From contig NZ_KV880637.1 in NCBI RefSeq assembly GCF_001907695.1, positions 620,001-684,000 of the forward strand: DNA of 64,000 nt, written 5' to 3'. Below the pieces are notes generated by a model that saw only the letters and a list, made by a program, of their open reading frames with translations, had not been told where the DNA came from and did not search any database. The DNA is from Thalassospira sp. TSL5-1. Its GTDB lineage: Bacteria; Pseudomonadota; Alphaproteobacteria; Rhodospirillales; Thalassospiraceae. Shown here one piece after another: positions 37,393-46,763 of the stretch. The position numbers and the translations under genes are program-made. The stretch's first letter is position 1. The number at the start of each line of letters is the position of its first letter.

Positions 37393-38578
37393 CGCCTGAC
37401 TTTCTGGTGTTCTGGTCTGCATTGGGCAGTTTGAGGGTGATTTGCGTCCCGTTTTCGGTGCGGATGTGATAGTCCGCGCCGATTAACCGGGCCCGGGTTT
37501 TGATATGTGCCAGCCCGCCGCCGGGTTTGCGACGGGCGGTATTGAAAGTGCCGTTATCGGCGATGGTGATTGTAAGGTTATGCTGATCATCGGTGTTAAC
37601 GCCAACGCCAATATGGTGCGCCCCTGAATGCAGCACGGCATTGTTAATTGCCTCCTGGCAAATGCGGAAAATGGCAATGCGGATGGTTTCGGGCAGGGCA
37701 TCGACGGCACCATTTGTGAGGTCATCAACACTGAATCGTACGGGGCTTTCCGGGCTGATGGCGCGTTCAAGATGGGTGACAATCGCGTGGTGAAACCCGA
37801 ATAGTTCAAGGATGGAGGGGATGGAGGTATCAATAATCCCGCGTAAATCCTGGATCATATTCTGGATTTGTTGTTGTAAGTTATGATGCTGGGCATCGGT
37901 CAGGCCGGGGCGAATATCGCGTGCAATGCGGGTCAGATCGGCCAGGGTCTGGTCGTGTAAATCCATGCCAATACGCTGGCGTTCGGCCTCGAGCGCGTCG
38001 GTCAGGCTAAGCGCGCCGAGGCGCAAACCTTCCTCGCGGGCGAGGATTTCGGCGCGAAAAATGGCTTCCTTTTGCGCCTTTTCATTGGCGCGCAGGGCAT
38101 AGAAATAGGGGGCCAGAATATCGGCGAGAATGCGGACCTGTTCGACATGGCTTTCGTCATAGAAATTTTCTTTTTTCGACGAACAGTTGAGCGAGCCGAT
38201 AACTTCGCCCAGAACTTTCATCGCCACATTAACCCGGCTGCGAAATTCGTGATGAAGGATGGGGGCACTGACGGCATCGGGAAAGATATAGCGCGGGTCT
38301 TTCAAGGCATTGCCGGTCAGAAGATGGTCGGTTTTGCCATAGAGAATATCGCGGACCGGCGAGAGCCTTACGGCAGAACGCGAGGTACTCCAGCTTGTTT
38401 GCAGACCGATTTCATATGAGGTGTTCCAGGTTTTATCCTCGTCGATCAGGCACACATCGAGGTGATCAAACTCGATGATTTTCTCGATTTCCGATTTGAC
38501 CGAGTGCAAGGCAGAACTGATATCGAGATTGCCGGCCAGCAAATTGGAAATGCGCAGATAGTGGGCAAGCTCCGACAT
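37373..38578 (-). CDS. GAF-domain histidine kinase (HisKA_3 / NarX-type)
   Basis: A 401-aa cytoplasmic sensor. Residues about 20-165 form a GAF-type sensor domain, the phospho-acceptor His208 lies in ERQRIGMDLHDQ, and the HATPase domain has the N-box QEAINNAVLHSGA and later GGGLAHIKTRA. No membrane segments. It is cotranscribed with the regulator (overlapping genes) and divergent from the sugar ABC operon, so it may sense a sugar-related signal. Confidence 0.93.
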   Translation of the reverse strand: MSELAHYLRISNLLAGNLDISSALHSVKSEIEKIIEFDHLDVCLIDEDKTWNTSYEIGLQTSWSTSRSAVRLSPVRDILYGKTDHLLTGNALKDPRYIFPDAVSAPILHHEFRSRVNVAMKVLGEVIGSLNCSSKKENFYDESHVEQVRILADILAPYFYALRANEKAQKEAIFRAEILAREEGLRLGALSLTDALEAERQRIGMDLHDQTLADLTRIARDIRPGLTDAQHHNLQQQIQNMIQDLRGIIDTSIPSILELFGFHHAIVTHLERAISPESPVRFSVDDLTNGAVDALPETIRIAIFRICQEAINNAVLHSGAHHIGVGVNTDDQHNLTITIADNGTFNTARRKPGGGLAHIKTRARLIGADYHIRTENGTQITLKLPNADQNTRKSGDENTAG

Positions 38579-38625
38579 GAATTTTTCCTCCTGCGCGGAT
38601 CATAGGCGGGCCGGAAAAAATTGTC

Positions 38626-38662
38626 TTGCGGGTTTCCGCAAGAGGGTTGCGGGTTCCCGCAA
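38626..38662. promoter_or_regulatory. Two palindromes, 21 bp apart (operator candidate)
   Basis: TTGCGG-N4-CCGCAA at 38626-38641 and TTGCGGG-N2-CCCGCAA at 38647-38662 are nearly identical 16-bp palindromes exactly 21 bp apart, two helical turns. A further GTGCGG half-site follows at about 38668, and ACGAT-TTT-ATCGT lies at 38686-38698. They sit between the kinase start and the ABC operon. Best read as cooperative sites for the NarL-type regulator. Confidence 0.6.
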
Positions 38663-38818
38663 AGGGGGTGCGGTGTGCGCTCTTTACGATTTTATCGTGA
38701 TCCCGCTTAATCGCCATCCTGAAAATAAAAACAAGATACTGCCGTGCCCGAACAGGCGCGGACAAGGTGATATAACCAGTATTGACCAAGACGTGCGCCG
38801 TCACGTCAGGGAGGAAAA

Positions 38819-39832
38819 ATGAAATTCAAGACGATGCTTCTGGGCATGATTGCCGGAACGACAATTTTGGCATCCAGCCATGCAATGGCGGATACAGCCG
38901 ATAAACGCATTGCTTTTTCAAACAATTATGCCGGTAATTCCTGGCGCCAGGCCATGCTGCAAAGCTGGGACAAGGTCACGGGTGAAGCGGTAAAAACCGG
39001 CGTTGTTGCCGCAGCCGATGCCTTTACCACATCGGAAAACCAGGCAACGGAACAGGCCGCGCAAATTCAGAACATGATTTTGCAGGGCTATGACGCGATT
39101 GTGGTCGATGCCGCATCGCCAACCGCGATTAACGGGGCCGTGCGCGAAGCCTGTGATGCCGGGATTACCGTTGTCTCCTTTGACGGGATTGTGACCGAGC
39201 CCTGCGCCTGGCGCATTGCGGTTGATTTCCGCCAGATGGGCCGTGAACAGGTTAAATATCTGGAAAAACGCTATCCCGATGGCGGCAACCTTCTGGAAAT
39301 TCGCGGTCTTGCCGGGGTTTTCGTCGATGACGAAATCAGTGCGGGTATTCATGAAGCGGCCAAAGACAGCAAGTTCAAGATTGTGGGTTCTGTCCACGGG
39401 GATTGGGCCCAGGATGTGGCGCAAAAGGCCGTTGCCGGTATTTTGCCCAGCCTGCCCGACATTACCGCCGTTGTGACCCAGGGCGGGGACGGTTACGGGG
39501 CCGCGCGGGCCTTTGCGGCCACCGATCGTCCGATGCCGACCATCATTATGGGCAACCGCCAGGATGAATTAAAATGGTGGTCTGACGAGCATGCCAAAAA
39601 TGGCTATGAAACCACTTCGCTCTCGATTGCCCCGGGGGTCAGCACCCTGGCATTCTGGGTGGCACAGCAGGTTCTGGATGGCAAGGAAGTTGCCAAGGAT
39701 CTGACCGTGCCGTTCTTGCGGGTGGATCAGGATAACCTTGCCGACATGCTGGCAACGACACCGGAAGGGTCGGTCGCCAATGTCGAATATTCCCTTGAAG
39801 ATGCACAGAACCTGATCAAGTCAGCGAAGTAA
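38819..39832 (+). CDS. Periplasmic sugar-binding protein of an ABC transporter
   Basis: A 337-aa binding protein of the Peripla_BP_4/RbsB-type group. It begins with a classical signal peptide cleaved near SHAMA-DT (about residue 24). The fold starts with IAFSNNYAGNSWRQAM and includes the hinge segments VVDAASPTAINGAV and FDGIVTEPCAWRIAVD. GGGAGGAAA-like Shine-Dalgarno sequence (AGGGAGGAAAA) precedes the ATG. It is first in the operon with ATPase, two permeases and a lactonase. The sugar is unknown. Confidence 0.95.
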   Translation: MKFKTMLLGMIAGTTILASSHAMADTADKRIAFSNNYAGNSWRQAMLQSWDKVTGEAVKTGVVAAADAFTTSENQATEQAAQIQNMILQGYDAIVVDAASPTAINGAVREACDAGITVVSFDGIVTEPCAWRIAVDFRQMGREQVKYLEKRYPDGGNLLEIRGLAGVFVDDEISAGIHEAAKDSKFKIVGSVHGDWAQDVAQKAVAGILPSLPDITAVVTQGGDGYGAARAFAATDRPMPTIIMGNRQDELKWWSDEHAKNGYETTSLSIAPGVSTLAFWVAQQVLDGKEVAKDLTVPFLRVDQDNLADMLATTPEGSVANVEYSLEDAQNLIKSAK

Positions 39833-39844
39833 GGTGACAGGATT

Positions 39845-41332
39845 ATGGCGGTAAACCGCAAGGAGATGGGCGGGATCGGCACCGGGGAGGTGCCGATCAT
39901 TTCCCTGGCCGGGGTTGGTGTGTCTTTTGGGCCGGTCCGGGCGTTAAGTGATGTGGCTCTGGACATTATACCCGGCGAATGTGTGGGGGTTGTCGGCCAT
40001 AATGGTGCGGGCAAATCCACCCTGGTGAATGTGATTAATGGCCGTTTGTCGCCGACAACGGGCGAGGCCCGCTATGACGGGGCCGAAAGCAAGGCCGATT
40101 TTCGCAATGGGCTGCGGGCGCGGCAGGCAGGCATTCGCAGTGTGTTTCAGGAATTATCACTGTGCCCGAATTTGACCGTGCTGGAAAATATGCGCATTCC
40201 CTACCGCAATATGCCGTGGCGCAATTGGCGGGGCAATGCGGCAACGGCTGTTCGGGCCGCACTGGACGCGGTTTTTCCCGGTCACGGTATTGATCCTTAT
40301 TGTGTGGTGGGTGACCTGTCGATTGCCGAACGGCAGATGGTGGAAATTGCCATTGCCTTTTCCCGGCGCGACATTGATGCCCGGCTGGTGATTTTGGACG
40401 AGCCGACATCCTCACTGGATGGTTCGATTGCCGACCAGTTGCTGGCCTATATTAAAAAGTTCTGTGCTGCTGGCGGGGCGGTCATTTTTATTTCCCACAT
40501 GCTGGGCGAGATTTTTGATGTCGCCACCCGCATGGTGGTGATGAAAGACGGGCGCATTATTGCCAATGATGATGCGAAAAACTTTACCCGCGACAGCCTG
40601 GTGGATGCGATGGGCCATGTTGTGCCTGATGGGGCCGAGAGTGGCGAAGGGCGCAAACAGCGCGAATTGGGCGATGAAGTTTTGCGCATGAAAAATGGCC
40701 TGACGGCACGCAAGGGCGAAATTGTCGGTTTGGCGGGCCTTGCCGGGCACGGCCAGGCCGAGGCGCTGGCACAGTGTTATCTGGAACGCTCATCGGACTG
40801 GCGGGCAAACCGCGCCCCGGCGGTGGTGTTTGTCGCCGGGGACCGCGCACGCGATGGCGTGATGCCGCTATGGTCGATCCTGCGGAATTTGAGTTTGCAG
40901 ACCCTGGTGGAATTTAGCCGGTCGTTTTTGGTGGATCGCAAGGCCGAGAAAAAGCTGGCGCAGGACTGGCACCGGAAAATCAAAATCAAGACCGATGACC
41001 TTGATCGTTCGATTTTGTCGCTGTCGGGCGGCAACCAGCAAAAGGTGCTGTTTTCCCGTGCGCTGGCATCTTCGGCCCCGATTGTGGTGATGGATGACCC
41101 GATGCGCGGTGTGGATGTGGGCACGAAAAAGGAAGTTTACCGGATGGTTCGCGATGAAGCCGAAAAGGGCCGCACCTTCCTGTGGTATTCGACGGAAACC
41201 GACGAAATTCTGGAATGTGACCGGGTATTCGTGTTTCGCGATAGTGAAATTGCTGCCGAACTGACCGGGGATGCCATTACCGAGGAAAACATGCTGCGTG
41301 CTTCGTTCGAGATGGAGGAGGCTGCATCATGA
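39845..41332 (+). CDS. RbsA-type sugar ABC ATPase (two nucleotide-binding domains)
   Basis: A 495-aa cytoplasmic ATPase. NBD1 has Walker A GHNGAGKST, the family-typical SIAERQMVEIA signature and Walker B VILDEPTSSLD. NBD2 keeps LSGGNQQKVLFSRAL but its Walker A-like loop is GLAGLAGHGQAEAL (degenerate, as usual), Walker B reads VVMDDPMRGVD (Asp in place of the catalytic Glu), and a stretch of about 30 residues present in RbsA seems missing. The second site is probably inactive. It overlaps the permease start by 4 bp. Confidence 0.93.
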   Translation: MAVNRKEMGGIGTGEVPIISLAGVGVSFGPVRALSDVALDIIPGECVGVVGHNGAGKSTLVNVINGRLSPTTGEARYDGAESKADFRNGLRARQAGIRSVFQELSLCPNLTVLENMRIPYRNMPWRNWRGNAATAVRAALDAVFPGHGIDPYCVVGDLSIAERQMVEIAIAFSRRDIDARLVILDEPTSSLDGSIADQLLAYIKKFCAAGGAVIFISHMLGEIFDVATRMVVMKDGRIIANDDAKNFTRDSLVDAMGHVVPDGAESGEGRKQRELGDEVLRMKNGLTARKGEIVGLAGLAGHGQAEALAQCYLERSSDWRANRAPAVVFVAGDRARDGVMPLWSILRNLSLQTLVEFSRSFLVDRKAEKKLAQDWHRKIKIKTDDLDRSILSLSGGNQQKVLFSRALASSAPIVVMDDPMRGVDVGTKKEVYRMVRDEAEKGRTFLWYSTETDEILECDRVFVFRDSEIAAELTGDAITEENMLRASFEMEEAAS

Positions 41333-42255
41333 ACCGTGATCATTTGCGCATTTTGCTGCCGGTTTTGTCGCTGGGCCTGTTGCTGGCAGCCGTGTTTTAC
41401 CTGCAACCCCGCGCCATGAGCTATTTCGGGTTAAACCTGCTGTTTAATCTGGCGGTGCCTGTTGCCTTGGCAACCGTTGCCCAGATGATGATTTTGATGG
41501 TCAATGACATTGATTTGTCGATTGGCACGTTCGTTAGTTTTTGTGCCTGCGTGACGGCCACCTTTGTGCAAAGCGACCCGTTTGTGGGCTATGCCATGCT
41601 GCTGGGTGCGATTGCCGTTTATGCCGCAATGGGGGCGATTATCCATGCCCGGGGGCTGCCTGCGATTGTGGTGACGCTGGGCATGTCGTTTTTTTGGTCG
41701 GGCATGGCGATTTTGATTTTGCCCTCGCCCGGCGGGTCGGCCCCGGCATGGCTGAATGCGATGATGAAGGCCAAGCCACCCCTGGTGCCGGTGGCGATTA
41801 TTGCGCCCATCGTGATCGGGCTGATCATGCACTATTTCATCAAACGGTCTTCGCTGGGTGTGTTGTTGCGCGGTGTGGGCGGCAACAGCCAGGCCATTGA
41901 CCGGTCGGGATGGTCCGTTTTGGGCCTGAAGGCCACGGCCTATGGCATTGCCGGGCTGTTCGGGGTTTTATCGGGCATGGCGCTGGTGGGGTTAACTACT
42001 TCGGCGGATGCCAATATTGCCCTGCGCTATACCCTGCTGTCGATTGCCGGGGTGATTTTGGGCGGTGGTGAATTTACCGGCGGGCGGGTGTCGCCCATCG
42101 GGGCGGTGATTGGGGCGATGACCCTGACGCTGGCGGCCAGTTTCCTGTCCTTTTTGCATTTGTCATCGGACTGGCAGATTGGCGCACAGGGGGCGATTTT
42201 GATTTTGGTTCTGGCGGTGCGCCTTGTCTTTACCCGTCGGGAGGCCCTGGCATGA
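41329..42255 (+). CDS. Sugar ABC transporter permease (RbsC family)
   Basis: A 308-aa polytopic inner-membrane protein of the BPD_transp_2 family. NDIDLSIGTFVSF and the GVGGNSQAIDRSGWSV loop are family hallmarks. The ATGA overlap upstream and downstream couples it to the neighbours. Confidence 0.94.
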   Translation: MNRDHLRILLPVLSLGLLLAAVFYLQPRAMSYFGLNLLFNLAVPVALATVAQMMILMVNDIDLSIGTFVSFCACVTATFVQSDPFVGYAMLLGAIAVYAAMGAIIHARGLPAIVVTLGMSFFWSGMAILILPSPGGSAPAWLNAMMKAKPPLVPVAIIAPIVIGLIMHYFIKRSSLGVLLRGVGGNSQAIDRSGWSVLGLKATAYGIAGLFGVLSGMALVGLTTSADANIALRYTLLSIAGVILGGGEFTGGRVSPIGAVIGAMTLTLAASFLSFLHLSSDWQIGAQGAILILVLAVRLVFTRREALA

Positions 42256-43250
42256 GTGTTGAAAATAACGTGCAAAATGCCGCGCCGCGCGGTGCGACGG
42301 CCCTGTTGGGCCTGGTATCGCGCAAGGCATGGATTTGGGCCTATCTGGCCGCCGGGGCGACATTTATTGCCGCGATGATGGCCGGATCGGGCGGCGGGGC
42401 CGAGGCCGGATCGCTGTTATATGCCGCATTTACCTTTGCCGCCTTTACCGTGATTGTCGGGATCGGCCAGATGTTTGTTGTAACATTGGGGCCGGGCAAT
42501 GTGGACCTTTCCATTCCCGCGACCATGACATTGGCAGGGACGGTGGCCCTGAAATTTATGGCAAGCGACGGCGCGCTGGTGGTGCCGGGGCTGTTGATTG
42601 CCATTGGTGTGGGCCTGGGTTGCGGGCTGTTTAATTTTGGCCTGATTTTGCTGATGCGCATTCCGCCGATCATTGCCACCCTGGCCTCGTCCTTTTTGTT
42701 TCAGTCGGTAGCGATTTGGTCCAACCGGGGCTTGCGCATCAAACCGCCCGAAGGCCTGGCCGATTTTGCCACGGGCGGGACGCTGGGTATTCCCAATGTG
42801 GCGCTTGTCGCACTGGGTGTATCGGTCCTGGCGTGGATTGTGCTGGAACGTGCGATTATCGGCCGCTGGATTTTGGCAAGCGGGCAGAACAAACGGGCCG
42901 CCCGCCTGGGGGGTGTGCCGGTCACGGCGGTGCATTTTGGCGTGTATGTTGGCTGTGCGGTGCTGGCCGGGTTTACCGGCTTTTTGCTGGCGAGTTTTTC
43001 GGGCGGTGCAAACCTGAATATGGGCACCGAATATATGCTGATGTCGATTGCGGTGGTTGTGATTGGCGGGTCTTCGATTGCCGGGGGGAATTCAAATGTG
43101 CCCGGGATATGGGCGGCGGCCCTGTTCATGTTCTTGCTGGTATCGATGTTGAATTCCTATGGCCTTGGCGCCGGTGTGCGCCTGATTTTGACCGGACTGA
43201 TCATTGTGTCGGTGGTGGTGCTGGCCAGTAAAAAAGGAGGCAGGGTATGA
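42252..43250 (+). CDS. Second sugar ABC transporter permease
   Basis: A 332-aa BPD_transp_2 family permease. GPGNVDLSIPATM matches the conserved early loop, and ILASGQNKRAARLGGVPV is the cytoplasmic coupling region. It probably forms a heterodimer with the preceding permease. Overlaps both neighbours by 4 bp. Confidence 0.94.
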   Translation: MSVENNVQNAAPRGATALLGLVSRKAWIWAYLAAGATFIAAMMAGSGGGAEAGSLLYAAFTFAAFTVIVGIGQMFVVTLGPGNVDLSIPATMTLAGTVALKFMASDGALVVPGLLIAIGVGLGCGLFNFGLILLMRIPPIIATLASSFLFQSVAIWSNRGLRIKPPEGLADFATGGTLGIPNVALVALGVSVLAWIVLERAIIGRWILASGQNKRAARLGGVPVTAVHFGVYVGCAVLAGFTGFLLASFSGGANLNMGTEYMLMSIAVVVIGGSSIAGGNSNVPGIWAAALFMFLLVSMLNSYGLGAGVRLILTGLIIVSVVVLASKKGGRV

Positions 43251-44146
43251 ACGGCCCCTATGAAATTTATGACAATCGGTTTCGTGATCTGGTGTTGTTG
43301 AATGTCAGCCTGCGCAAACTTTCGGGCGGGCATTTATGGACCGAAGGCCCGGTGTGGTTCCCGGCCCATCAGTGCCTGTTATTTTCCGATATTCCCAACC
43401 AGAAAATATATCGCTGGATGTGTGATGGCACGGTCAATGTGTTTCGGGAAAATTCCAATTTTGCCAATGGCAATACCCGTGATGCACAGGGCCGGCTGGT
43501 CAGTTGCCAGCATGGCACACGCTCTGTTACCCGGACGGAGCATGATGGCACGATTACCGTGCTGGCCGACGAATTTGAGGGCAAGCGCCTGAATTCACCC
43601 AATGATGTGGTGGTGAAGTCTGATGGCTCCGTGTGGTTTACCGACCCGACATATGGCATTTTATCGGATTATGAAGGGTATAAATCCGACCCGGAACAAA
43701 GCCGTCATAATGTGTTTCGCATCGACCCGGTTACGGGGGAACTTGCCAGTGTGGCGCATGATTTCTCCCAGCCTAACGGGCTGGCCTTTTCGCGCGATGA
43801 AAAGCGGCTTTATGTCGCGGAATCTGGTCGCAGCCATGATGACAGCGTGCCGTCGGTTATTCGCGTTTATGATGTTGTTTCGGGCAACAAACTGGAAAAT
43901 GGCCGGGATTTTGCGTCTATTAATCCGGGCCTGCCGGATGGCTTCCGGGTGGATTGCCATGACAATGTCTGGACATCGGCGGCGGATGGCGTGCATTGCT
44001 TCGATGCCAGCGGGGTGTTGCTGGGCAAAATTTTGGTACCCGAAACCGTATCGAACCTGACATTTGGCGGGCCGCGCGGCAATGAATTGCTGATTACGGC
44101 AACAACCAGCGTTTATGCCATTCATGTCAACACGGCGGCATCATAG
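43247..44146 (+). CDS. SMP-30/gluconolactonase family lactonase
   Basis: A 299-aa six-bladed beta-propeller hydrolase. Metal-site residues appear in EGPVWFP (Glu), SQPNGLAFS (Asn) and DGFRVDCHDNVW (Asp); NDVVVKSDGSVWFTDP is also typical. It probably opens a sugar lactone made from the imported sugar. Last gene of the ABC operon. Confidence 0.93.
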   Translation: MNGPYEIYDNRFRDLVLLNVSLRKLSGGHLWTEGPVWFPAHQCLLFSDIPNQKIYRWMCDGTVNVFRENSNFANGNTRDAQGRLVSCQHGTRSVTRTEHDGTITVLADEFEGKRLNSPNDVVVKSDGSVWFTDPTYGILSDYEGYKSDPEQSRHNVFRIDPVTGELASVAHDFSQPNGLAFSRDEKRLYVAESGRSHDDSVPSVIRVYDVVSGNKLENGRDFASINPGLPDGFRVDCHDNVWTSAADGVHCFDASGVLLGKILVPETVSNLTFGGPRGNELLITATTSVYAIHVNTAAS

Positions 44147-44225
44147 GGCCAGGGGGCGTAAGCGGGATTATTGATCCTGACCCTGATTTGACGACAAGGC
44201 TGGCATTATTTGTCTTACAGCGGGG

Positions 44226-44249
44226 GCGCGGCCTGTTATCAGGCCGCGC
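44226..44249. other. Strong hairpin at the 3' ends of the lactonase and Crp/Fnr genes
   Basis: GCGCGGCCTG-TTAT-CAGGCCGCGC is a perfect 10-bp stem with a tetraloop. It spans the stop codon of the convergent Crp/Fnr gene. There is no T-run on either side, so it is not a canonical terminator, but it may block readthrough between the convergent transcripts. Confidence 0.5.
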
Positions 44250-44907
44250 GATTGTCCCAGAATTCGCCCGCGTGATGGAGCAATTCCTGGCGGTTGATGC
44301 GCATTTCGATCCCCCGGGGTGTTTCATCGGGGGTCAGGCACCCCTGTCGGCGCAGGCTGGCGATGGTGCGGCTGGCGGTTTCGGTTGTGACCGAAACGAT
44401 GCTACCCAGTTTTTCGCGGGGCGGCACAATGCAATGATCGCGCCTTGAGGCCCATAACAGGAACCGGCAAATGCGGCGAATGGCCGTGCCAGTCCCGATA
44501 TTGATTTTCCAGTAATGGCTGGCAATGACTTCGCGGCACAGCAAATGCGAAATGCCGTGGGCCACAGCCAGATTGATGGCCTGTTCCTGACGCAGGCGAT
44601 GCAGCGGAATGCGCATGAAGCAGCTGTTTGTGACTGTTTCGGTTGTCAGGGGCGGATTGCCCTGGGCTGTTTCGTTTTCAACGGGTTCAACGGCTTCGAG
44701 GCCGATAATGTCGCCAGCGCGATAGACACGGCAGATTTCGCGTTCGCCATTGCTGTTGTAAAATCCCTGAATAACCAGCCCGTCTGTGAGCAGCCAGACA
44801 TGGTTAAGGGCACCGTGTGCTGTTTCCAGAACATGGCCGGCAGGGACGAGGTGGTTTTTTTCCTCGGCATGGGGAAGGATCTGGCGCAGGGCTTCATCTG
44901 TGTTCAT
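44239..44907 (-). CDS. Crp/Fnr family transcriptional regulator
   Basis: A 222-aa regulator with an N-terminal cyclic-nucleotide-binding-type beta roll (LVPAGHVLETAHGALNHVWLL; DIIGLEAV) and a C-terminal winged helix (PREKLGSIVSVTTETASRTIASLRRQGCL). No cysteine cluster like that of Fnr is seen. The ATG at 44907 has AAGG 8 bases before it. It lies 70 bp after the PepSY gene on the same strand. Confidence 0.9.
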   Translation of the reverse strand: MNTDEALRQILPHAEEKNHLVPAGHVLETAHGALNHVWLLTDGLVIQGFYNSNGEREICRVYRAGDIIGLEAVEPVENETAQGNPPLTTETVTNSCFMRIPLHRLRQEQAINLAVAHGISHLLCREVIASHYWKINIGTGTAIRRICRFLLWASRRDHCIVPPREKLGSIVSVTTETASRTIASLRRQGCLTPDETPRGIEMRINRQELLHHAGEFWDNRAA

Positions 44908-44977
44908 GACCGGACCTTTTTGTTTGCGGGAAAGACGCACGGCACAATAATTGGCCGTGCGCCCAAACAGGCGGTGA

Positions 44978-46360
44978 TCAGGCGTTGCGAAGCTGCAAAC
45001 GCGGGCGGACAACAAAAAGAAGATCAAGCACAAGAATGATGATCATGGACAGGCCGACCAGCGGAAAGATGATGCCGCCAATCGCCAGAATGGCCGTGAC
45101 GCCATAAACCTTGTGCATGTCGCGGGGCAAAGGGGGCACCCCCATTTGACCGCTGGGGCGGCGTTTCCACCACATGACACCAGCGGAGACAGCCATAAAA
45201 ATCAGCGCGACACACACTGAGAGCATCACGAACTGGTTTGCCAGGCCATATTGCTGCCCCATATGGACATTGACCGCCCATTCAAGTCCCCGGCCCAGCG
45301 GGCCATAATCGGCATAGGACATGTCGATCAGCGGTTTGCCGGAATATTGGTCCAGGTGAATGACGCGTTGCAGTGACAGGTCGTTGGGATAGATCGAGGC
45401 GCTGTAAACCCCGCGATCGCCGACAGGCAAGCTGACGGCATAGCCCGGTGTCATGCCCAGGTCATTCAGAATGCGTGTGGCTTCATCAATGCCAATGGCG
45501 TGCGGTGCGGTATCCACCGATTGGGGCAGCGGAGCGTTTTCGGTGGTCCAGCCGGTATTGCCGAAAGCATCGATCATGGGGATGGTGGAAAGCGGCACAT
45601 TCACCCGCACCCCGGACGGATAGCCCGTTGGCGTACCATTGGCGAACTGGTTGGCATATTTGCCCCAGAACACCGACCAGGGCATGCCTGTTGTTGCCAG
45701 AAAAAGAATGAAAAAACCGGCAAAAAGCCCAATCACGGCGTGGCTGTCGCGCCACCAGCGGCGATTGCCCGGTTTGCCGCGAATGGCCAGGCGGGATGAT
45801 CCATCCTTTGGTTTTGGCCACCACAGGTAAATGCCGGTCAGAACCAGAAGAATGGTCCAGCCACCGACAATTTCGATCAGGGCGTTGGGAAAGGTGCCAA
45901 ATTCGACCAGGCTGTGAATATGGCGGATCGTCCACATGATGGTGCCCCGATCCATGAGTTCGCCTAAAACCTGACCATTATAGGGGTTAACATAAACCGC
46001 GTGGCGCACACCGCTGGCATCGGCAATGGTGACTTCGGTGCTGCCGGTTGGTGAGTTGGGCGTTGTCAGTTTGACGGCTTTGCCATTCTGATGGGCCAGG
46101 GCATCGGCAATTTGGGTGCTGTAGGGCAGGGGGGCGGCCGGCGAGGCGGGGACCTGTTTCAGATCAGAATAAACGTAATTATCAATTTCGTGGTGAAACA
46201 GAAAGGCCCCGCCGGTGAGCGCCATTAAAATGATAAAAGGCAGCACAAACAACCCGGCATAAAAATGCCAGCGCCAGACAGCGCGATAAAACCCGTTGGT
46301 GCCATTTGCCCCGTTTTTTCCGCCTGTGTTGCGGGGGGATATTAAAGAAGATGTTGGCAT
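44978..46360 (-). CDS. PepSY-associated TM protein (iron-regulated membrane protein type)
   Basis: A 460-aa inner-membrane protein with four hydrophobic segments around residues 28-50, 150-175, 205-230 and 375-400, plus a C-terminal pair. The WRWHFYAGLFVLPFIILMALTGG opening, HIHSLVEFG and DSHAVIGLF His motifs match the PepSY_TM family, which often accompanies siderophore or metal uptake. No TonB receptor lies in the window. Confidence 0.92.
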   Translation of the reverse strand: MPTSSLISPRNTGGKNGANGTNGFYRAVWRWHFYAGLFVLPFIILMALTGGAFLFHHEIDNYVYSDLKQVPASPAAPLPYSTQIADALAHQNGKAVKLTTPNSPTGSTEVTIADASGVRHAVYVNPYNGQVLGELMDRGTIMWTIRHIHSLVEFGTFPNALIEIVGGWTILLVLTGIYLWWPKPKDGSSRLAIRGKPGNRRWWRDSHAVIGLFAGFFILFLATTGMPWSVFWGKYANQFANGTPTGYPSGVRVNVPLSTIPMIDAFGNTGWTTENAPLPQSVDTAPHAIGIDEATRILNDLGMTPGYAVSLPVGDRGVYSASIYPNDLSLQRVIHLDQYSGKPLIDMSYADYGPLGRGLEWAVNVHMGQQYGLANQFVMLSVCVALIFMAVSAGVMWWKRRPSGQMGVPPLPRDMHKVYGVTAILAIGGIIFPLVGLSMIIILVLDLLFVVRPRLQLRNA

Positions 46361-46763
46361 TGTTGTCCCCTATGCCATTGGTATTCCAACCATAAGTGAT
46401 CCTGCAACGGGCGCTGACGGAACCTGGTCTGACCGGTATGGCATGTCGACTGGACAGCGCACCGTGCCATTGGGCAGCAGCGTTGCAGGAGAAAGCAGGC
46501 AGGGCGGCAGAACGGAGCGAGGGTTGCATAGGTGCGAGGATGCAGGGCATGCCTGAACGCATAGGAAAACAACGCTTGGCAGCGTGATTTCACATGTTTG
46601 TCAAGCATGGCCCGGACCTTTGACACGGCCGGATCAAGATACCGATATGCAACGATTGAACCAAAGGGCAGGAAGCAGACATCCGGGAACACTCAGCCAG
46701 ATTGGCCTGTTGTGGGGCCGGTTGACATGCCGGAGGTGCACAACCCTGTTGGTTAATGCCCGT
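46361..46763. other. Intergenic region between DUF2946 and PepSY genes, no gene seen
   Basis: About 400 bp with only composition-type frames on both strands. I looked for a riboswitch-like core (cobalamin, TPP) and did not find one. It presumably holds the promoter of the PepSY gene. Confidence 0.5.

Noticed and set aside
46361..46763. Possible riboswitch (cobalamin-type) before the PepSY gene
   Set aside because: None of the conserved core boxes could be found on either strand.
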